A stretch of DNA of 64,000 nt. It comes from an uncultured Bacteroidales bacterium (GTDB lineage: Bacteria; Bacteroidota; Bacteroidia; Bacteroidales; UBA932). Location of the stretch: assembly GCA_944326325.1 (NCBI GenBank), contig CALVDQ010000007.1:43047-107046 (forward strand). The letters are read 5' to 3'. Position 1 is the first letter of the stretch. Each line of letters starts with the position of its first letter. Below the pieces are notes generated by a model. It saw only the letters and a list, made by a program, of their open reading frames with translations, was not told where the DNA came from and made no database searches. Positions 54,414 to 63,100 of the stretch are shown piece after piece. The position numbers and the translations under genes were made by a program.

Positions 54414-55628
54414 ATGAAAAAGATACTGCTTACATCATTTTTCCTTGCGCTGGCCCTCGTCACGGCAGGTGCGCAGAGTATATGGGACCTCGGACGTCTC
54501 GAGGAAGTGAAAGCCAATCTCGGCAACCCTTCTTATGCAAAGGCCTGGGCCGCACTGAAGGCGGAGGCCGACAAGGACCTGGAGGCGGAGCCTCTTTCCG
54601 TCATGATAAAGTCCAGGACGCCGGCGAGCGGTGACAAGCATGACTACATGAGCCTCGCCAGGTACTACTGGCCGGACCCTTCGAAACCGGACGGCCTGCC
54701 TTATATCAACCGGGACGGTGTGTCGAACCCGGAACTGAACGAGCTCGACAGGAACAAGCTCTCCGCCACGGCCGACAGGGTGGCAACACTTTCGCTGGCA
54801 TGGTTCTTCACCGGAGACGAGAAATATGCGGCCAAGGCTACCGAATTCATCAGGGTGTGGTTTCTCGACAAGGCCACCAGGATGAACCCCAACCTTGAGT
54901 ATGCCCAGATGATACCGGGAGTGAATGGCGGGAAGGGCCGTTCCTACGGGGTGCTAGACAGCTATTCCTTCGTGGAAATGCTCGATGCGGTAGCCTTGCT
55001 GGAGCCTTCGGAATCTTTCACTGCCAGGGACTCCAGGGAACTGAAGAAGTGGTTCGGCAAGCTGCTCGACTGGATACTTACCAGCGAGCAGGGACGGAAA
55101 GAGGCCGCCCAGACCAACAACCACGGCACCGCCTACGATGCCCAGGTGATTGCCCTGGCCCTCTATGCCGGGAAGAAGGACATTGCCGAAAGAATAATCA
55201 GGGAGTTCCCCGAAAAGCGCGTCTTCACGCAGATAGAGCCTGACGGCCGCCAGCCGAGGGAACTTGCCAGGACCATAGCCTTCCATTATTCCTGGTACAA
55301 CCTCACGCACTTTGTCGACATTTACCTGATGGCCCGGAAACTGGGGCTGGACATCGACCGGGAGACCTCGCCGGACGGCAGGAGCTTCTACAAGGCTCTC
55401 GACTTCCTCGTGCCTTATCTCGGGACCGGAGGCAAGACGTGGCCTTACAAGCAGCTCAGCGGATGGGAGGGGGTTGAGACCAACCTCTACAAGGACCTTT
55501 ACCGGACGGCCACCCTTCTCGACACTTCCAGGACAGACTACCTGGACTTGTACAGGAAAAACGCCAGGATACCCCTGAAAGACCGTTTCAATATTCTCTA
55601 CGTCGCCCCTGAAGATATAAGACAATAG
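54414..55628 (+). CDS. Alginate-lyase-family polysaccharide lyase, PL38-like
   Basis: 404-residue secreted lyase of the (alpha/alpha)n-toroid alginate-lyase superfamily. Signal peptide (LLTSFFLALALVTAGAQS). Family blocks: SRTPASGDKHDYMSLARYYW, WPDPSKPDGLPYINRDGVSN, and the probable catalytic Asn-Asn-His about 235-237 in AAQTNNHGTAYDAQ with Tyr residues about 292 and 295 in FHYSWYNL. Known PL38 enzymes cleave polyuronates such as mannuronan and glucuronan, giving 4,5-unsaturated ends, the substrate of the GH88 domain encoded upstream. Uronate specificity here is inferred. Adjacent GH5 and GH2 genes lie within 10 bases on both sides. Confidence 0.85.
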   Translation: MKKILLTSFFLALALVTAGAQSIWDLGRLEEVKANLGNPSYAKAWAALKAEADKDLEAEPLSVMIKSRTPASGDKHDYMSLARYYWPDPSKPDGLPYINRDGVSNPELNELDRNKLSATADRVATLSLAWFFTGDEKYAAKATEFIRVWFLDKATRMNPNLEYAQMIPGVNGGKGRSYGVLDSYSFVEMLDAVALLEPSESFTARDSRELKKWFGKLLDWILTSEQGRKEAAQTNNHGTAYDAQVIALALYAGKKDIAERIIREFPEKRVFTQIEPDGRQPRELARTIAFHYSWYNLTHFVDIYLMARKLGLDIDRETSPDGRSFYKALDFLVPYLGTGGKTWPYKQLSGWEGVETNLYKDLYRTATLLDTSRTDYLDLYRKNARIPLKDRFNILYVAPEDIRQ

Positions 55629-55629
55629 C

Positions 55630-57465
55630 ATGAAAAGGACCATAACGACCGTTGCCGCAGGCCTCGCCTGCCTCTGCATGTATGCCGGGGAAGACCTTCC
55701 GGCACCGCAGATAATAAATATAGCCGCCAGGAACACCGTCAGCCTCGACGGGGTGTGGAAATCCATCGTGGACCCTTACGAGAACGGGTACTACGACTAC
55801 CGGCTGAAACCCCTGAAGGACGGCAGCTCGTATTTCGCCGACAAGGACTTCGACGCCGACAGGACAAAGCTTTATGAATATAACTTCAACACCGACAGGG
55901 ACATCCTCGTCCCCGGAGACTGGAACACCCAGCGTCCGCAGCTTTATTACTACGAGGGCACCGTCTGGTACAGGAAGATATTCAGGTATTCTCCCTCGCC
56001 GGACAAACGTACGTTCATCTATTTCGGCGCCGCTAACTACGAGACCGTCGTCGGGCTCAACGGCAGGAAGATAGGGAAGCACACGGGAGGCTACACCCCC
56101 TTCAATTTCGAGATTACCGGACAGGTCCGGAAAGGGGACAATTCCCTTGTGGTGAAGGTGGACAACAAACGCCGTCCGGAAGGAGTGCCCACGGTGAATT
56201 CCGACTGGTGGAACTACGGGGGAATAACCCGTAGCGTAGAGATTGTGGAAGTGCCGATGACCTTCATCCGGGACTACTTCCTGCAGCTGAAGAAGGGTTC
56301 CTCGAATGTTGCGGCCGGCTGGGTAAGGCTCGACGGGGAGCAGGCGGAACAGTCCGTGACAGTGGAAATCCCGGAACTGGGCATTGCCCACAAGGTTAGG
56401 ACCGATGCGCAGGGCTATGCCGCATTCGAGTTCAGGATAAGGCCGGAACTCTGGTCTCCGGAGAACCCGAGGCTGTACGACGTGAAGATTACCTCGGAAA
56501 CGGACTCGGTAAGCGACAGGATAGGCTTCCGGACCATATCCACCAAGGGAACGGACATCCTCCTGAACGGGAAGAAAATCTATTGCCGCGGTGTCTCCAT
56601 CCACGAGGAGAAGCCGTACGGCCTCGGCGGACGCGCCTGGTCGGAGGAGCATGCCCGCACCCTGCTCGGCTGGGCCAAGGAGATGGGCTGCAACTTCGTC
56701 CGCCTCGCGCACTACCCGCACAACGAGAACATGGTGAGGGTGGCCGAGGAAATGGGTCTCATGGTCTGGTCCGAGATACCGGTCTACTGGACTATCCACT
56801 GGGACGATCCTGACACCTACGCGAATGCCGAAGCCCAGCTCGTGGACATGGTTACAAGGGACAAGAACAGGGCCAACGTGGTGGTGTGGTCTGTGGCAAA
56901 CGAGACTCCTCACGGCCCTTCAAGGCTGAAATTCCTTTCATCGCTCATAGCCAGGACCAGGGAAATGGACCCGACCCGCCTCGTGAGCGCAGCCATGGAG
57001 AAAGACTATATCTCCGGCACGAAGGTCACCGTCAAGGACGACCTTGCCGATGTTGTGGACCTCATAAGCTTCAACCAGTACATAGGGTGGTATGACGGCA
57101 GCCCGGAGAAGTGCGACCGGATGGAATGGACATTCGACATCAAGAAGCCGGTTTTCATCACCGAGTTCGGCGGCGGCGCGGTGTACGGACGCCACGGGGA
57201 CGCCGGGGAGAGGTTCACGGAGGAATACATGGAGGACCTCTACAGGCGCAGCATAGAAATGTTCAAGAGGATCCCGGGACTTGCCGGGACCACCCCGTGG
57301 GTGCTCAAGGATTTCCGCTCTCCGCGCAGGCAGATTGTCGGCATCCAGGACGACTACAACCGCAAGGGGCTGATTTCCGACCAGGGCGGCCGGAAGAAGG
57401 CTTTCTACGTGATGAAGGAATGGTATGAGGAAATAAAGGCAGAAGAAGAATTAAGAACAGAATGA
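55630..57465 (+). CDS. GH2 beta-glucuronidase-like enzyme
   Basis: 611-residue secreted GH2 without extra C-terminal domains, as in beta-glucuronidases. The N-terminal jelly roll contains SLDGVWKSIVDPYENGYYDY and ILVPGDWNTQRPQLYYYEG; then an Ig-like domain and the barrel with RGVSIHEEKPYG, acid/base Glu about 425 in WSVANETPHG and nucleophile Glu about 512 in FITEFGGGAVYG. YNRKG about 577 has the Asn-x-Lys pair that binds the carboxylate in E. coli GusA. These points favour beta-glucuronidase, but a relative with other specificity is possible. It starts 1 base after PL38-like and overlaps the GH3 by 4 bases. Confidence 0.88.
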   Translation: MKRTITTVAAGLACLCMYAGEDLPAPQIINIAARNTVSLDGVWKSIVDPYENGYYDYRLKPLKDGSSYFADKDFDADRTKLYEYNFNTDRDILVPGDWNTQRPQLYYYEGTVWYRKIFRYSPSPDKRTFIYFGAANYETVVGLNGRKIGKHTGGYTPFNFEITGQVRKGDNSLVVKVDNKRRPEGVPTVNSDWWNYGGITRSVEIVEVPMTFIRDYFLQLKKGSSNVAAGWVRLDGEQAEQSVTVEIPELGIAHKVRTDAQGYAAFEFRIRPELWSPENPRLYDVKITSETDSVSDRIGFRTISTKGTDILLNGKKIYCRGVSIHEEKPYGLGGRAWSEEHARTLLGWAKEMGCNFVRLAHYPHNENMVRVAEEMGLMVWSEIPVYWTIHWDDPDTYANAEAQLVDMVTRDKNRANVVVWSVANETPHGPSRLKFLSSLIARTREMDPTRLVSAAMEKDYISGTKVTVKDDLADVVDLISFNQYIGWYDGSPEKCDRMEWTFDIKKPVFITEFGGGAVYGRHGDAGERFTEEYMEDLYRRSIEMFKRIPGLAGTTPWVLKDFRSPRRQIVGIQDDYNRKGLISDQGGRKKAFYVMKEWYEEIKAEEELRTE

Positions 57466-59705
57466 CCATGTTGAAGACAGTATATATCACATTATCGGCG
57501 GCCCTGCTGCTTGCCGGGGTGCAGGCCTCTGCACAGGTACCGGTTTATCTCGACGCTTCCGCACCGCTTGAGGACAGGGTGGAAGACGCGCTTTCGAGGA
57601 TGACTCTCGAGGAAAAGGTGAAGATGATACACGCACAGTCCAAGTTCAGCTCGAGAGGGGTGCCCCGTCTCGGGATTCCTGAACTCTGGACGAGCGACGG
57701 GCCTCACGGCATAAGGGCCGAGGCCTACTGGGACGAGTGGAACCAGGCCGGATGGACCAATGACTCGTGCGTGGCCTTCCCGGCCCTGACCTGCCTTGCC
57801 GCGACCTGGAGCGAGGAGATGTCGTATCTTTACGGGAAGAGTATCGGCGAGGAGGCCCTGTTCAGGGGAAAGGACGTGCTGCTCGGCCCGGGTGTGAACA
57901 TCTACAGGACCCCTCTCAACGGCAGGAACTTCGAGTACATGGGCGAAGACCCTTACCTGGCCGGGGAGATGGTGGTGCCCTACATCCGCGGGGTGCAGGA
58001 GAACGGGGTGGCGGTGTGCGTGAAGCATTTCGCCCTGAACAACCACGAGGTGAACAGGCACAACACTAATGTGGTCGTGGACGACAGGACCCTCTACGAG
58101 ATTTACCTCCCGGCATTCAAGGCGGCCGTACAGAAGGGCCATGCCTGGTCTGTCATGGGGTCGTACAACCTTTACAGGAACCGTCATGCCTCGCACAACA
58201 GGTATCTGCTGAACGACATCCTGAAGAAGGAATGGGGCTTCGACGGGGCCGTCATCTCTGACTGGGGAGCCACGCACGACACCATGGAGGCCATAACTGA
58301 CGGCCTCGACCTGGAGTTCGGCACCGGGACCGACGGGCTGCATTCCTCCGGAGGGAACAGTTACGACAGCTATCACCTCGCCTTCCCGTATCTCGAGCTT
58401 ATCAGGAACGGAACTGTCGGGACGGAGGAGCTCGATGACAAGGTGCGCCGGGTCCTGCGCCTGAACTTCAGGACCGCCATGAACAGGGACAAGGGTTTCG
58501 GGAGCCTCTGTTCCGAGGCGCATTATGAGGCTGCAAGGCGTATTGGGGGAGAGGGCGTCGTCCTCCTGAAAAACGAAGGGAATGTGCTGCCGATAGATTT
58601 CGGTAACCCCGGCACGAAGATACTGGTCGTCGGGGAGAACGCCATAAAGATGATGACTGTGGGCGGAGGAAGCTCCTCCCTGAAGGTCCAGAGGGAGATT
58701 TCCCCTCTCGAGGGCATCCGTGAGCGTGCGGGGGAAGGCGTGGAGGTGCTGTATGCCCGCGGCTATGTAGGTGATGTCACCGGTGAGTATAACGGGGTCA
58801 CGAGCGGCCAGGATCTTTCGGAAAGCAGGTCAGCTGCGGAACTGACACAGGAGGCCGTGTCCCTGGCGGCGGATGCCGACTATGTAATCTTCATCGGCGG
58901 GCTCAACAAGAGCCGGAACCAGGACTGCGAGGACTCAGACCGCAAGGGTCTCGGCCTTCCTTACGGCCAGGACGAGGTTATCTCTGCCCTCGCGGAGGTT
59001 ACCGACAGGCTGGTATATGTCAATATCTCGGGAAATGCGGTGGCAATGCCGTGGATAGATGAGGTGGAGGCAGTCCTCCAGGCCTGGTACATAGGGTCCG
59101 AGTCCGGACACGTGATTGCTGACGTGCTGTCCGGGGACACCAACCCTTCCGGGAAGCTGCCTTTCACCTTCCCGGCAAGGCTGGAGGACTGTCCGGCCCA
59201 TCTGCTGGGTGAGTATTGCGGGGAGAGGGTGAAGGACACCCTTGACATAGAGTACAAGGAAGGCATATACGTCGGCTACAGGTGGACCGATATGCAGAAG
59301 AAGACCAGGCCCCTGTTCGCTTTCGGCCACGGCCTCAGCTATACGGATTTCAGTTATGGCAAGCCTGTCATTGACAGCCGGAAAATGGACAGGGACGGCA
59401 GTGTTACCGTGAGCGTGGATGTGACAAACACCGGGAAGAGGGCCGGGAAGGAGATTGTGCAGCTCTACATCTCGGACCTGAAGTCTTCCTTGCCGCGTCC
59501 TGTGAAGGAGCTCAAGGGGTTCCGCAAGGTCAGCCTTGAACCGGGGGAGACTGCCACGGTGTCTTTCACCATCGGCAGTGAAAGCCTGTGCTTCTTCGAC
59601 CCCGCCAGCCATTCCTGGGTGGTGGAGCCCGGAAAGTTCGAGGCTGTCATCGCATCCTCGTCCGACGACATCCGCGGCAAGGCTGTGTTCGAGGTGGTGG
59701 AATAG
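57462..59705 (+). CDS. GH3 beta-glucosidase-like enzyme
   Basis: 747-residue secreted exo-beta-glycosidase, full length. Signal peptide (VYITLSAALLLAGVQASA); barrel with MTLEEKVKMIHAQSKFSSRG, SDGPHGIRAEAYWDEW, GPGVNIYRTPLNGRNFEYMG, CVKHFALNNHEVNRHN; nucleophile Asp about 267 in AVISDWGATHD; the (alpha/beta)6 domain with GGLNKSRNQDCEDSDRKGLG; and a C-terminal Fn3-like domain with FGHGLSYTDFSYG. It would release glucose or another beta-linked sugar from the small oligosaccharides made upstream. It is the last gene of the PUL. Its 5' half is similar in layout to the broken GH3 at 8804. Confidence 0.94.
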   Translation: MTMLKTVYITLSAALLLAGVQASAQVPVYLDASAPLEDRVEDALSRMTLEEKVKMIHAQSKFSSRGVPRLGIPELWTSDGPHGIRAEAYWDEWNQAGWTNDSCVAFPALTCLAATWSEEMSYLYGKSIGEEALFRGKDVLLGPGVNIYRTPLNGRNFEYMGEDPYLAGEMVVPYIRGVQENGVAVCVKHFALNNHEVNRHNTNVVVDDRTLYEIYLPAFKAAVQKGHAWSVMGSYNLYRNRHASHNRYLLNDILKKEWGFDGAVISDWGATHDTMEAITDGLDLEFGTGTDGLHSSGGNSYDSYHLAFPYLELIRNGTVGTEELDDKVRRVLRLNFRTAMNRDKGFGSLCSEAHYEAARRIGGEGVVLLKNEGNVLPIDFGNPGTKILVVGENAIKMMTVGGGSSSLKVQREISPLEGIRERAGEGVEVLYARGYVGDVTGEYNGVTSGQDLSESRSAAELTQEAVSLAADADYVIFIGGLNKSRNQDCEDSDRKGLGLPYGQDEVISALAEVTDRLVYVNISGNAVAMPWIDEVEAVLQAWYIGSESGHVIADVLSGDTNPSGKLPFTFPARLEDCPAHLLGEYCGERVKDTLDIEYKEGIYVGYRWTDMQKKTRPLFAFGHGLSYTDFSYGKPVIDSRKMDRDGSVTVSVDVTNTGKRAGKEIVQLYISDLKSSLPRPVKELKGFRKVSLEPGETATVSFTIGSESLCFFDPASHSWVVEPGKFEAVIASSSDDIRGKAVFEVVE

Positions 59706-59715
59706 ACCTGGGTGA

Positions 59716-60018
59716 TTATCGCCGCAGGAGCCATTTCCATATCGGCCACACCTCGATTTGTAACCCCTCTTCCGCGACGATTCGTTCCTCGTCAAGCGTT
59801 ACAATAACAGCTTTCCGTACGGGGAACGCTTCCGCCAGTTTTCGCATCGCCCTCACTTCCCGCTCCAGGGTGACAGGATTGTCTATGCTGTAGGATACCT
59901 GCACGGCCAGCCCGTCGTCCGGTACATAGAAATCGACCTCGATTCCTTTGTTGTAGAAAAACACTCGCTCTTTGCTATTTATATATTGAAAAAATATATA
60001 AAATATGTCTAATATAGA
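59716..60018 (-). pseudogene. C-terminal fragment of a DUF4143-type ATPase
   Basis: The minus strand reads SKERVFFYNKGIEVDFYVPD and DGLAVQVSYSIDNPVTLERE, then AVIVTLDEERI and a stop at 59716. This is the end of archaeo-eukaryotic-type AAA/DUF4143 proteins. The frame opens from a stop at 60019-60021 and has no proper start and no nucleotide-binding part. It is a remnant of a gene, perhaps from a mobile or defence neighbourhood. The DNA upstream is A+T rich. Confidence 0.72.
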
Positions 60019-60022
60019 TTAC

Positions 60023-60038
60023 AAAAATCCGGATTTTT
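60023..60038. repeat. 16-bp perfect palindrome AAAAATCCGGATTTTT
   Basis: A self-complementary word with no loop, just upstream of the DUF4143-like fragment, in a 226-base gap with no gene (60019-60244). Function unknown. Confidence 0.5.
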
Positions 60039-60140
60039 TATAGTGTGTACTGATAATGACAGAGGGTGACCCGAAAGGAAATTTTCCTCTTTGAGAATTG
60101 AATATTTGGAACAGGACTCCATCAGGAGTACGAATAAAGA

Positions 60141-60170
60141 GAGGGCGAGTCTGACTTTTGACCCGCCCTC
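60141..60170. terminator. Possible terminator downstream of the PepSY-like gene
   Basis: Stem GAGGGCG/CGCCCTC, extended by GTC/GAC after one mismatch, between the PepSY-like gene end (60245) and the DUF4143-like remnant. No strong T run is beside it. Confidence 0.45.
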
Positions 60171-60244
60171 ATTAATTACCTGGAGCAAACTGGTGCACCA
60201 GATTTGACGATAATAAAATAACGATATGAAATCAATCCAGTGAC

Positions 60245-61606
60245 CTAATCATCATTTTCGGTCAGGAGGATATTTCCGGATTCATCTATGTGGAGGTTAT
60301 ACTCCCTGCCGCCTTTCTCTACTTCGACCTTGTAGTACTTCGAGTCCGGGGTCTCCACCACTTCGACTTCATCGTCGGAAACAGTGTATCCGTTGGTTGT
60401 CACCGCATTGCTTACAGCCTGTGGCAGCTCGTTTGACCTTATTTCCCATTCGGTCCTGAGCCATTCATTCTTCGCGTTGAACTTCAGTTCCTTCCAGAGG
60501 CCGCCGTCCTTGATGGTTACCTCGAGGAAACCGTCATCGTATTCGCGTCCGGCTATGGTGGCCTCCGGGTATTTGCCCTTGATAAAGGCCTCTATGTCCC
60601 CGCCGGCAGGGAGTCCGCCGCTCTCATCCATGTCGATGACAGGCTTTTCTGTCAGTTCATCGTAAGGGGAGACGCCGTTTATGTAGACCTTGATCTCGCT
60701 CCAGCGGGTCTCGAGCTCGAACATCCACCATGTCTTGCTGCCGTTTGCCTCGTTTGTCTCGACTTTCTCGATGTCGTCCACCCTTACTGTCTCGGAATAG
60801 TGGGAAGACTTTTTCAGGGTTGCCACCACCTCTACAGGGATGCCGGTGTCGGTGTTGACGTCATAGTAGTCGGTCTTCGTGTACACCCAGTTCTCGGCGT
60901 TGTCGAAGTAAAGCTCGAGCTTGCGGTTGTCGAGTATGGCCTCGACCTCGGTACCGCCGTTCTCGGCGTCAACCTCGATCACCCTTCCGCCCTTGTCCAG
61001 GATATTGGTCTGGAGGTACTGGCTTATGCTTGCTGCAGGCTCCTGCGGGAGCTGGTCCTCATAGCCGTTGTCCGGGGCTCCGGCAATCTCGTTCACGATT
61101 ATGCCTTCTTCAGAGAAATAAACGTCGACTGTGCTCCCGTCAGCAACGGTTTTGAATTTGATTACGTACACTACAATGCTCTTGCCGTCTGCCGTAGGCA
61201 GCATCACGTCGCGGCGCTCGAGCTTGTCGCACTGCATAGGCTCATAGACGGTATTGTCACCGTACTTGCTTGCCAGGTAGCCTTCGCTTACCGCCTGCGG
61301 AAGGTCGACTATGGTCAGGTTGGTCTCTGTCATCTCCCATACCCCGTCCAGGTTCCCGAACCATGCGTTGTTGTCGCCGCTGGCAGCGGATGCCTTGGTC
61401 TTGGTCGAGAAGTTGGCCACTGCATAGCCGCCCCTGACAGACCAGCTCACATCCTGTGCATCAGGATATCTGGCATTGAATGCTGCTATGACTGCCTCGG
61501 ATACGGTGGCATTGCCGAGGTCCGGTTCCTGGTTCTCTTTCGTGTTGCAGCTCAGGATGAGCATCGCGGCTGCCGACAGGCAGGAAATCATCTTGATTTT
61601 TTTCAT
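60245..61606 (-). CDS. PepSY-like repeat lipoprotein
   Basis: 453 residues from the ATG at 61606, which begins a lipoprotein signal (AAAMLILSCNTKENQEPD, Cys about residue 20). The protein repeats a ~70-residue PepSY-like (DUF2874-type) unit: VSEAVIAAFNARYPDAQDVS with later VAN/VWEMT strands; LPQAVSEGYLASKYGDNTVY; ISQYLQTNILDKGGRVIEVD; IEAFIKGKYPEATIAGREYD; LPQAVSNAVTTNGYTVSDDE. These are typical of Bacteroidales secreted proteins of unknown role. The in-frame ATG at 61666 adds 20 residues without a signal. It lies alone on this strand. Confidence 0.85.
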   Translation of the reverse strand: MKKIKMISCLSAAAMLILSCNTKENQEPDLGNATVSEAVIAAFNARYPDAQDVSWSVRGGYAVANFSTKTKASAASGDNNAWFGNLDGVWEMTETNLTIVDLPQAVSEGYLASKYGDNTVYEPMQCDKLERRDVMLPTADGKSIVVYVIKFKTVADGSTVDVYFSEEGIIVNEIAGAPDNGYEDQLPQEPAASISQYLQTNILDKGGRVIEVDAENGGTEVEAILDNRKLELYFDNAENWVYTKTDYYDVNTDTGIPVEVVATLKKSSHYSETVRVDDIEKVETNEANGSKTWWMFELETRWSEIKVYINGVSPYDELTEKPVIDMDESGGLPAGGDIEAFIKGKYPEATIAGREYDDGFLEVTIKDGGLWKELKFNAKNEWLRTEWEIRSNELPQAVSNAVTTNGYTVSDDEVEVVETPDSKYYKVEVEKGGREYNLHIDESGNILLTENDD

Positions 61607-61755
61607 GTTTCTAAAAATTTTAATGGTTTCTGCTTCCGGAGACTGTCCTGTCTCCTGTTCCGGCATACCTGTGTCTCACTTGTTCCTTCTGCCGGAATCT
61701 TTCCGGGGGCAAAGGTGGGCACCAATTCTGAAAAGAATCTGAAATTCTCCTTTCC

Positions 61756-62070
61756 TCATCTCTTTTGCGGGATGAGCGGAAGGCAGTTGTTGTAGGTTAT
61801 CCCGTTAGCCCTTGTCTGAAGGCTGAATTGTGATCCTCCGCTTCCCCAGTCTGGCATATATATGTTCAATGTGAAGGCGATATTCTCGTACCTGCGGCGG
61901 TTAAATGTCCAGAAATGCGCTCCCTGACCTCCTAAGGAATACTTAAAACCGCTGCCTGACAACCGTTCCCCGGCCATAGGGATGAATACATTATTGTCCC
62001 GGAGTCGTCCCGTATGCCTATAATGGCATTTCCTTCCTTGATATTCTCTCCTGTTGCAACCTTAAAGGTT
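61756..62070 (-). pseudogene. C-terminal FISUMP-like surface-protein remnant, frameshifted
   Basis: Two minus-strand frames read one family. Upstream: KVATGENIKEGNAIIGIRDD in one frame, where Bacteroidales FISUMP-like proteins would go on to a conserved TIMWSWHIW-type segment. Then, after a frame change near 61990-62005, NNVFIPMAGERLSG, FWTFNRRRYENIAFTLN and a stop at 61756. The middle segment is missing. The 5' part is not in this stretch. I call it a decayed copy. Confidence 0.6.
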
Positions 62071-62144
62071 TTTTGGAATCTTCTATATACAGAAAACCCT
62101 CTCACATTGCTGCAAGAGGGCGTATCTAAATGTATCTCTGATAA

Positions 62145-62542
62145 TCATTCCTTTATCAAACTCCCGACTTTGGCTATAAACTCCCGTACTGGCTCAAAGA
62201 GGGGCTGCATTTCATCGGCAGTAGTGACATAGACACAGTTATAATCGCTTTTCTCCCTCATTGTCTGGAGCTTGATATACAGTTTGGAAGCATCAGTCGG
62301 AAATATGCCTGTCTTTACATAATGTTGTCCAAACATCACTAAAGTCCCTTTATGTGTGCTGACATTATGCCCGTCTTTTATTAAAAGTGCTGATACTGCA
62401 TGGAATATTGAATAATACAGTCTGTTCGCAACGACATCCCATAAGTCCATTGCTGCAATTTTTCTGCCTGTCCCAAAAATGACAGAGCCTTTTCATATTC
62501 CAGACTTACCATTATCTGGCGTTCTTCATCATTCAGTTTCAT
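62145..62542 (-). pseudogene. HEPN-domain protein of an MNT-HEPN module, frameshifted
   Basis: The ATG at 62542 overlaps the stop of the nucleotidyltransferase gene (ATGA). It reads MKLNDEERQIMVSLEYEKAL and SFLGQAEK, then the frame changes at a run of five T (62459-62463 on the plus strand). One more base there would join it in frame to AAMDLWDVVANRLYYSIFHA, which continues to the stop at 62145 (101 residues from 62450). HEPN partners bind their nucleotidyltransferase and act as RNases or as its targets. Either the gene is broken or it starts again at the internal ATG at 62450. Confidence 0.72.
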
Positions 62543-62856
62543 GCCAATACGATTCCGTCCTGTTCGACATTTTTGTAAAATGGAGTAAATGAGTATTTAT
62601 TCCATTCATTCTTCGTGTAAATTATCGGACTTATCTGTTCGCCCACATCCCAACTCAATGCAGCAAACGGATAAAGCACATTATCATAATCTCCATTTTC
62701 TATCTTTGGTTTATCTAAAAGAATGAGCAAGTCCCAGTCGGAATCTTCCGTGGCCTCATTCCTTGCCCGTGAGCCATACAGAATCAACTGTCCTCCTTTG
62801 GGGAGAACTTCTTTGGCTATCCGCTTGATTTCCTTTAATATGTCACTCGATTTCAT
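62539..62856 (-). CDS. MNT-type nucleotidyltransferase (antitoxin-like partner of HEPN)
   Basis: 105 residues from the ATG at 62856 (MKSSDILKEIKRIAKEVLPK); a longer frame to 62952 would include an unlikely N-terminus. The polymerase-beta-like active site GSRARNEATEDSDWDLLILL has the Gly-Ser and the Asp-x-Asp metal pair. Minimal nucleotidyltransferases of this size occur with HEPN proteins as toxin-antitoxin-type modules and can AMPylate the HEPN partner. The partner gene follows by a 4-base overlap but is frameshifted. The module lies in an A+T-rich part. Confidence 0.85.
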   Translation of the reverse strand: MKSSDILKEIKRIAKEVLPKGGQLILYGSRARNEATEDSDWDLLILLDKPKIENGDYDNVLYPFAALSWDVGEQISPIIYTKNEWNKYSFTPFYKNVEQDGIVLA

Positions 62857-62875
62857 AACTTCGCGGCTTATATGG

Positions 62876-62883
62876 CAAATATA
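62876..62883 (-). promoter_or_regulatory. -7 element of the MNT-HEPN operon
   Basis: TATATTTG on the minus strand, 20 bases before the MNT start. A TTG lies 22 bases further upstream (62906-62908), three bases more than the usual spacing, inside an inverted repeat. Confidence 0.5.
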
Positions 62884-62897
62884 AGTGAAAGCCGAGA

Positions 62898-62921
62898 GCA
62901 GAACAAATTTATTTGCTCTGC
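62898..62921. repeat. Inverted repeat at the MNT promoter
   Basis: Arms GCAGAACAAAT and ATTTGCTCTGC match at 10 of 11 positions with a 2-base loop. The repeat covers the -33 region of the MNT promoter, a usual place for an operator. Confidence 0.55.
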
Positions 62922-63057
62922 CGAGGCGCATCCTTATATGTGACGAAGTCAAATATAATACTTTTATCTGTAAACAGGTATATCTAAAGAATTATCGGTA
63001 TAGTTAAAGGCATAGTTTCCATTTCAATTTCCAGTTTGATTTGGAAGTCAATCGGAT

Positions 63058-63100
63058 AATGGGTATGCAATTTCCACCTTATCTGGAATCCACACCCATT
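63058..63100. repeat. Imperfect inverted repeat
   Basis: AATGGGTATGCAATTTCC (63058-63075) pairs loosely with GGAATCCACACCCATT (63085-63100). It could be the trace of a mobile element end or a hairpin; nothing else supports either. Confidence 0.4.

Noticed and set aside
33791..59705. Possible SusR/HTCS, ECF sigma or anti-sigma gene inside or beside the PUL
   Set aside because: None is found. The only nearby regulators (AraC at 5668, Fur at 17867) are far away, so no dedicated regulator is called.
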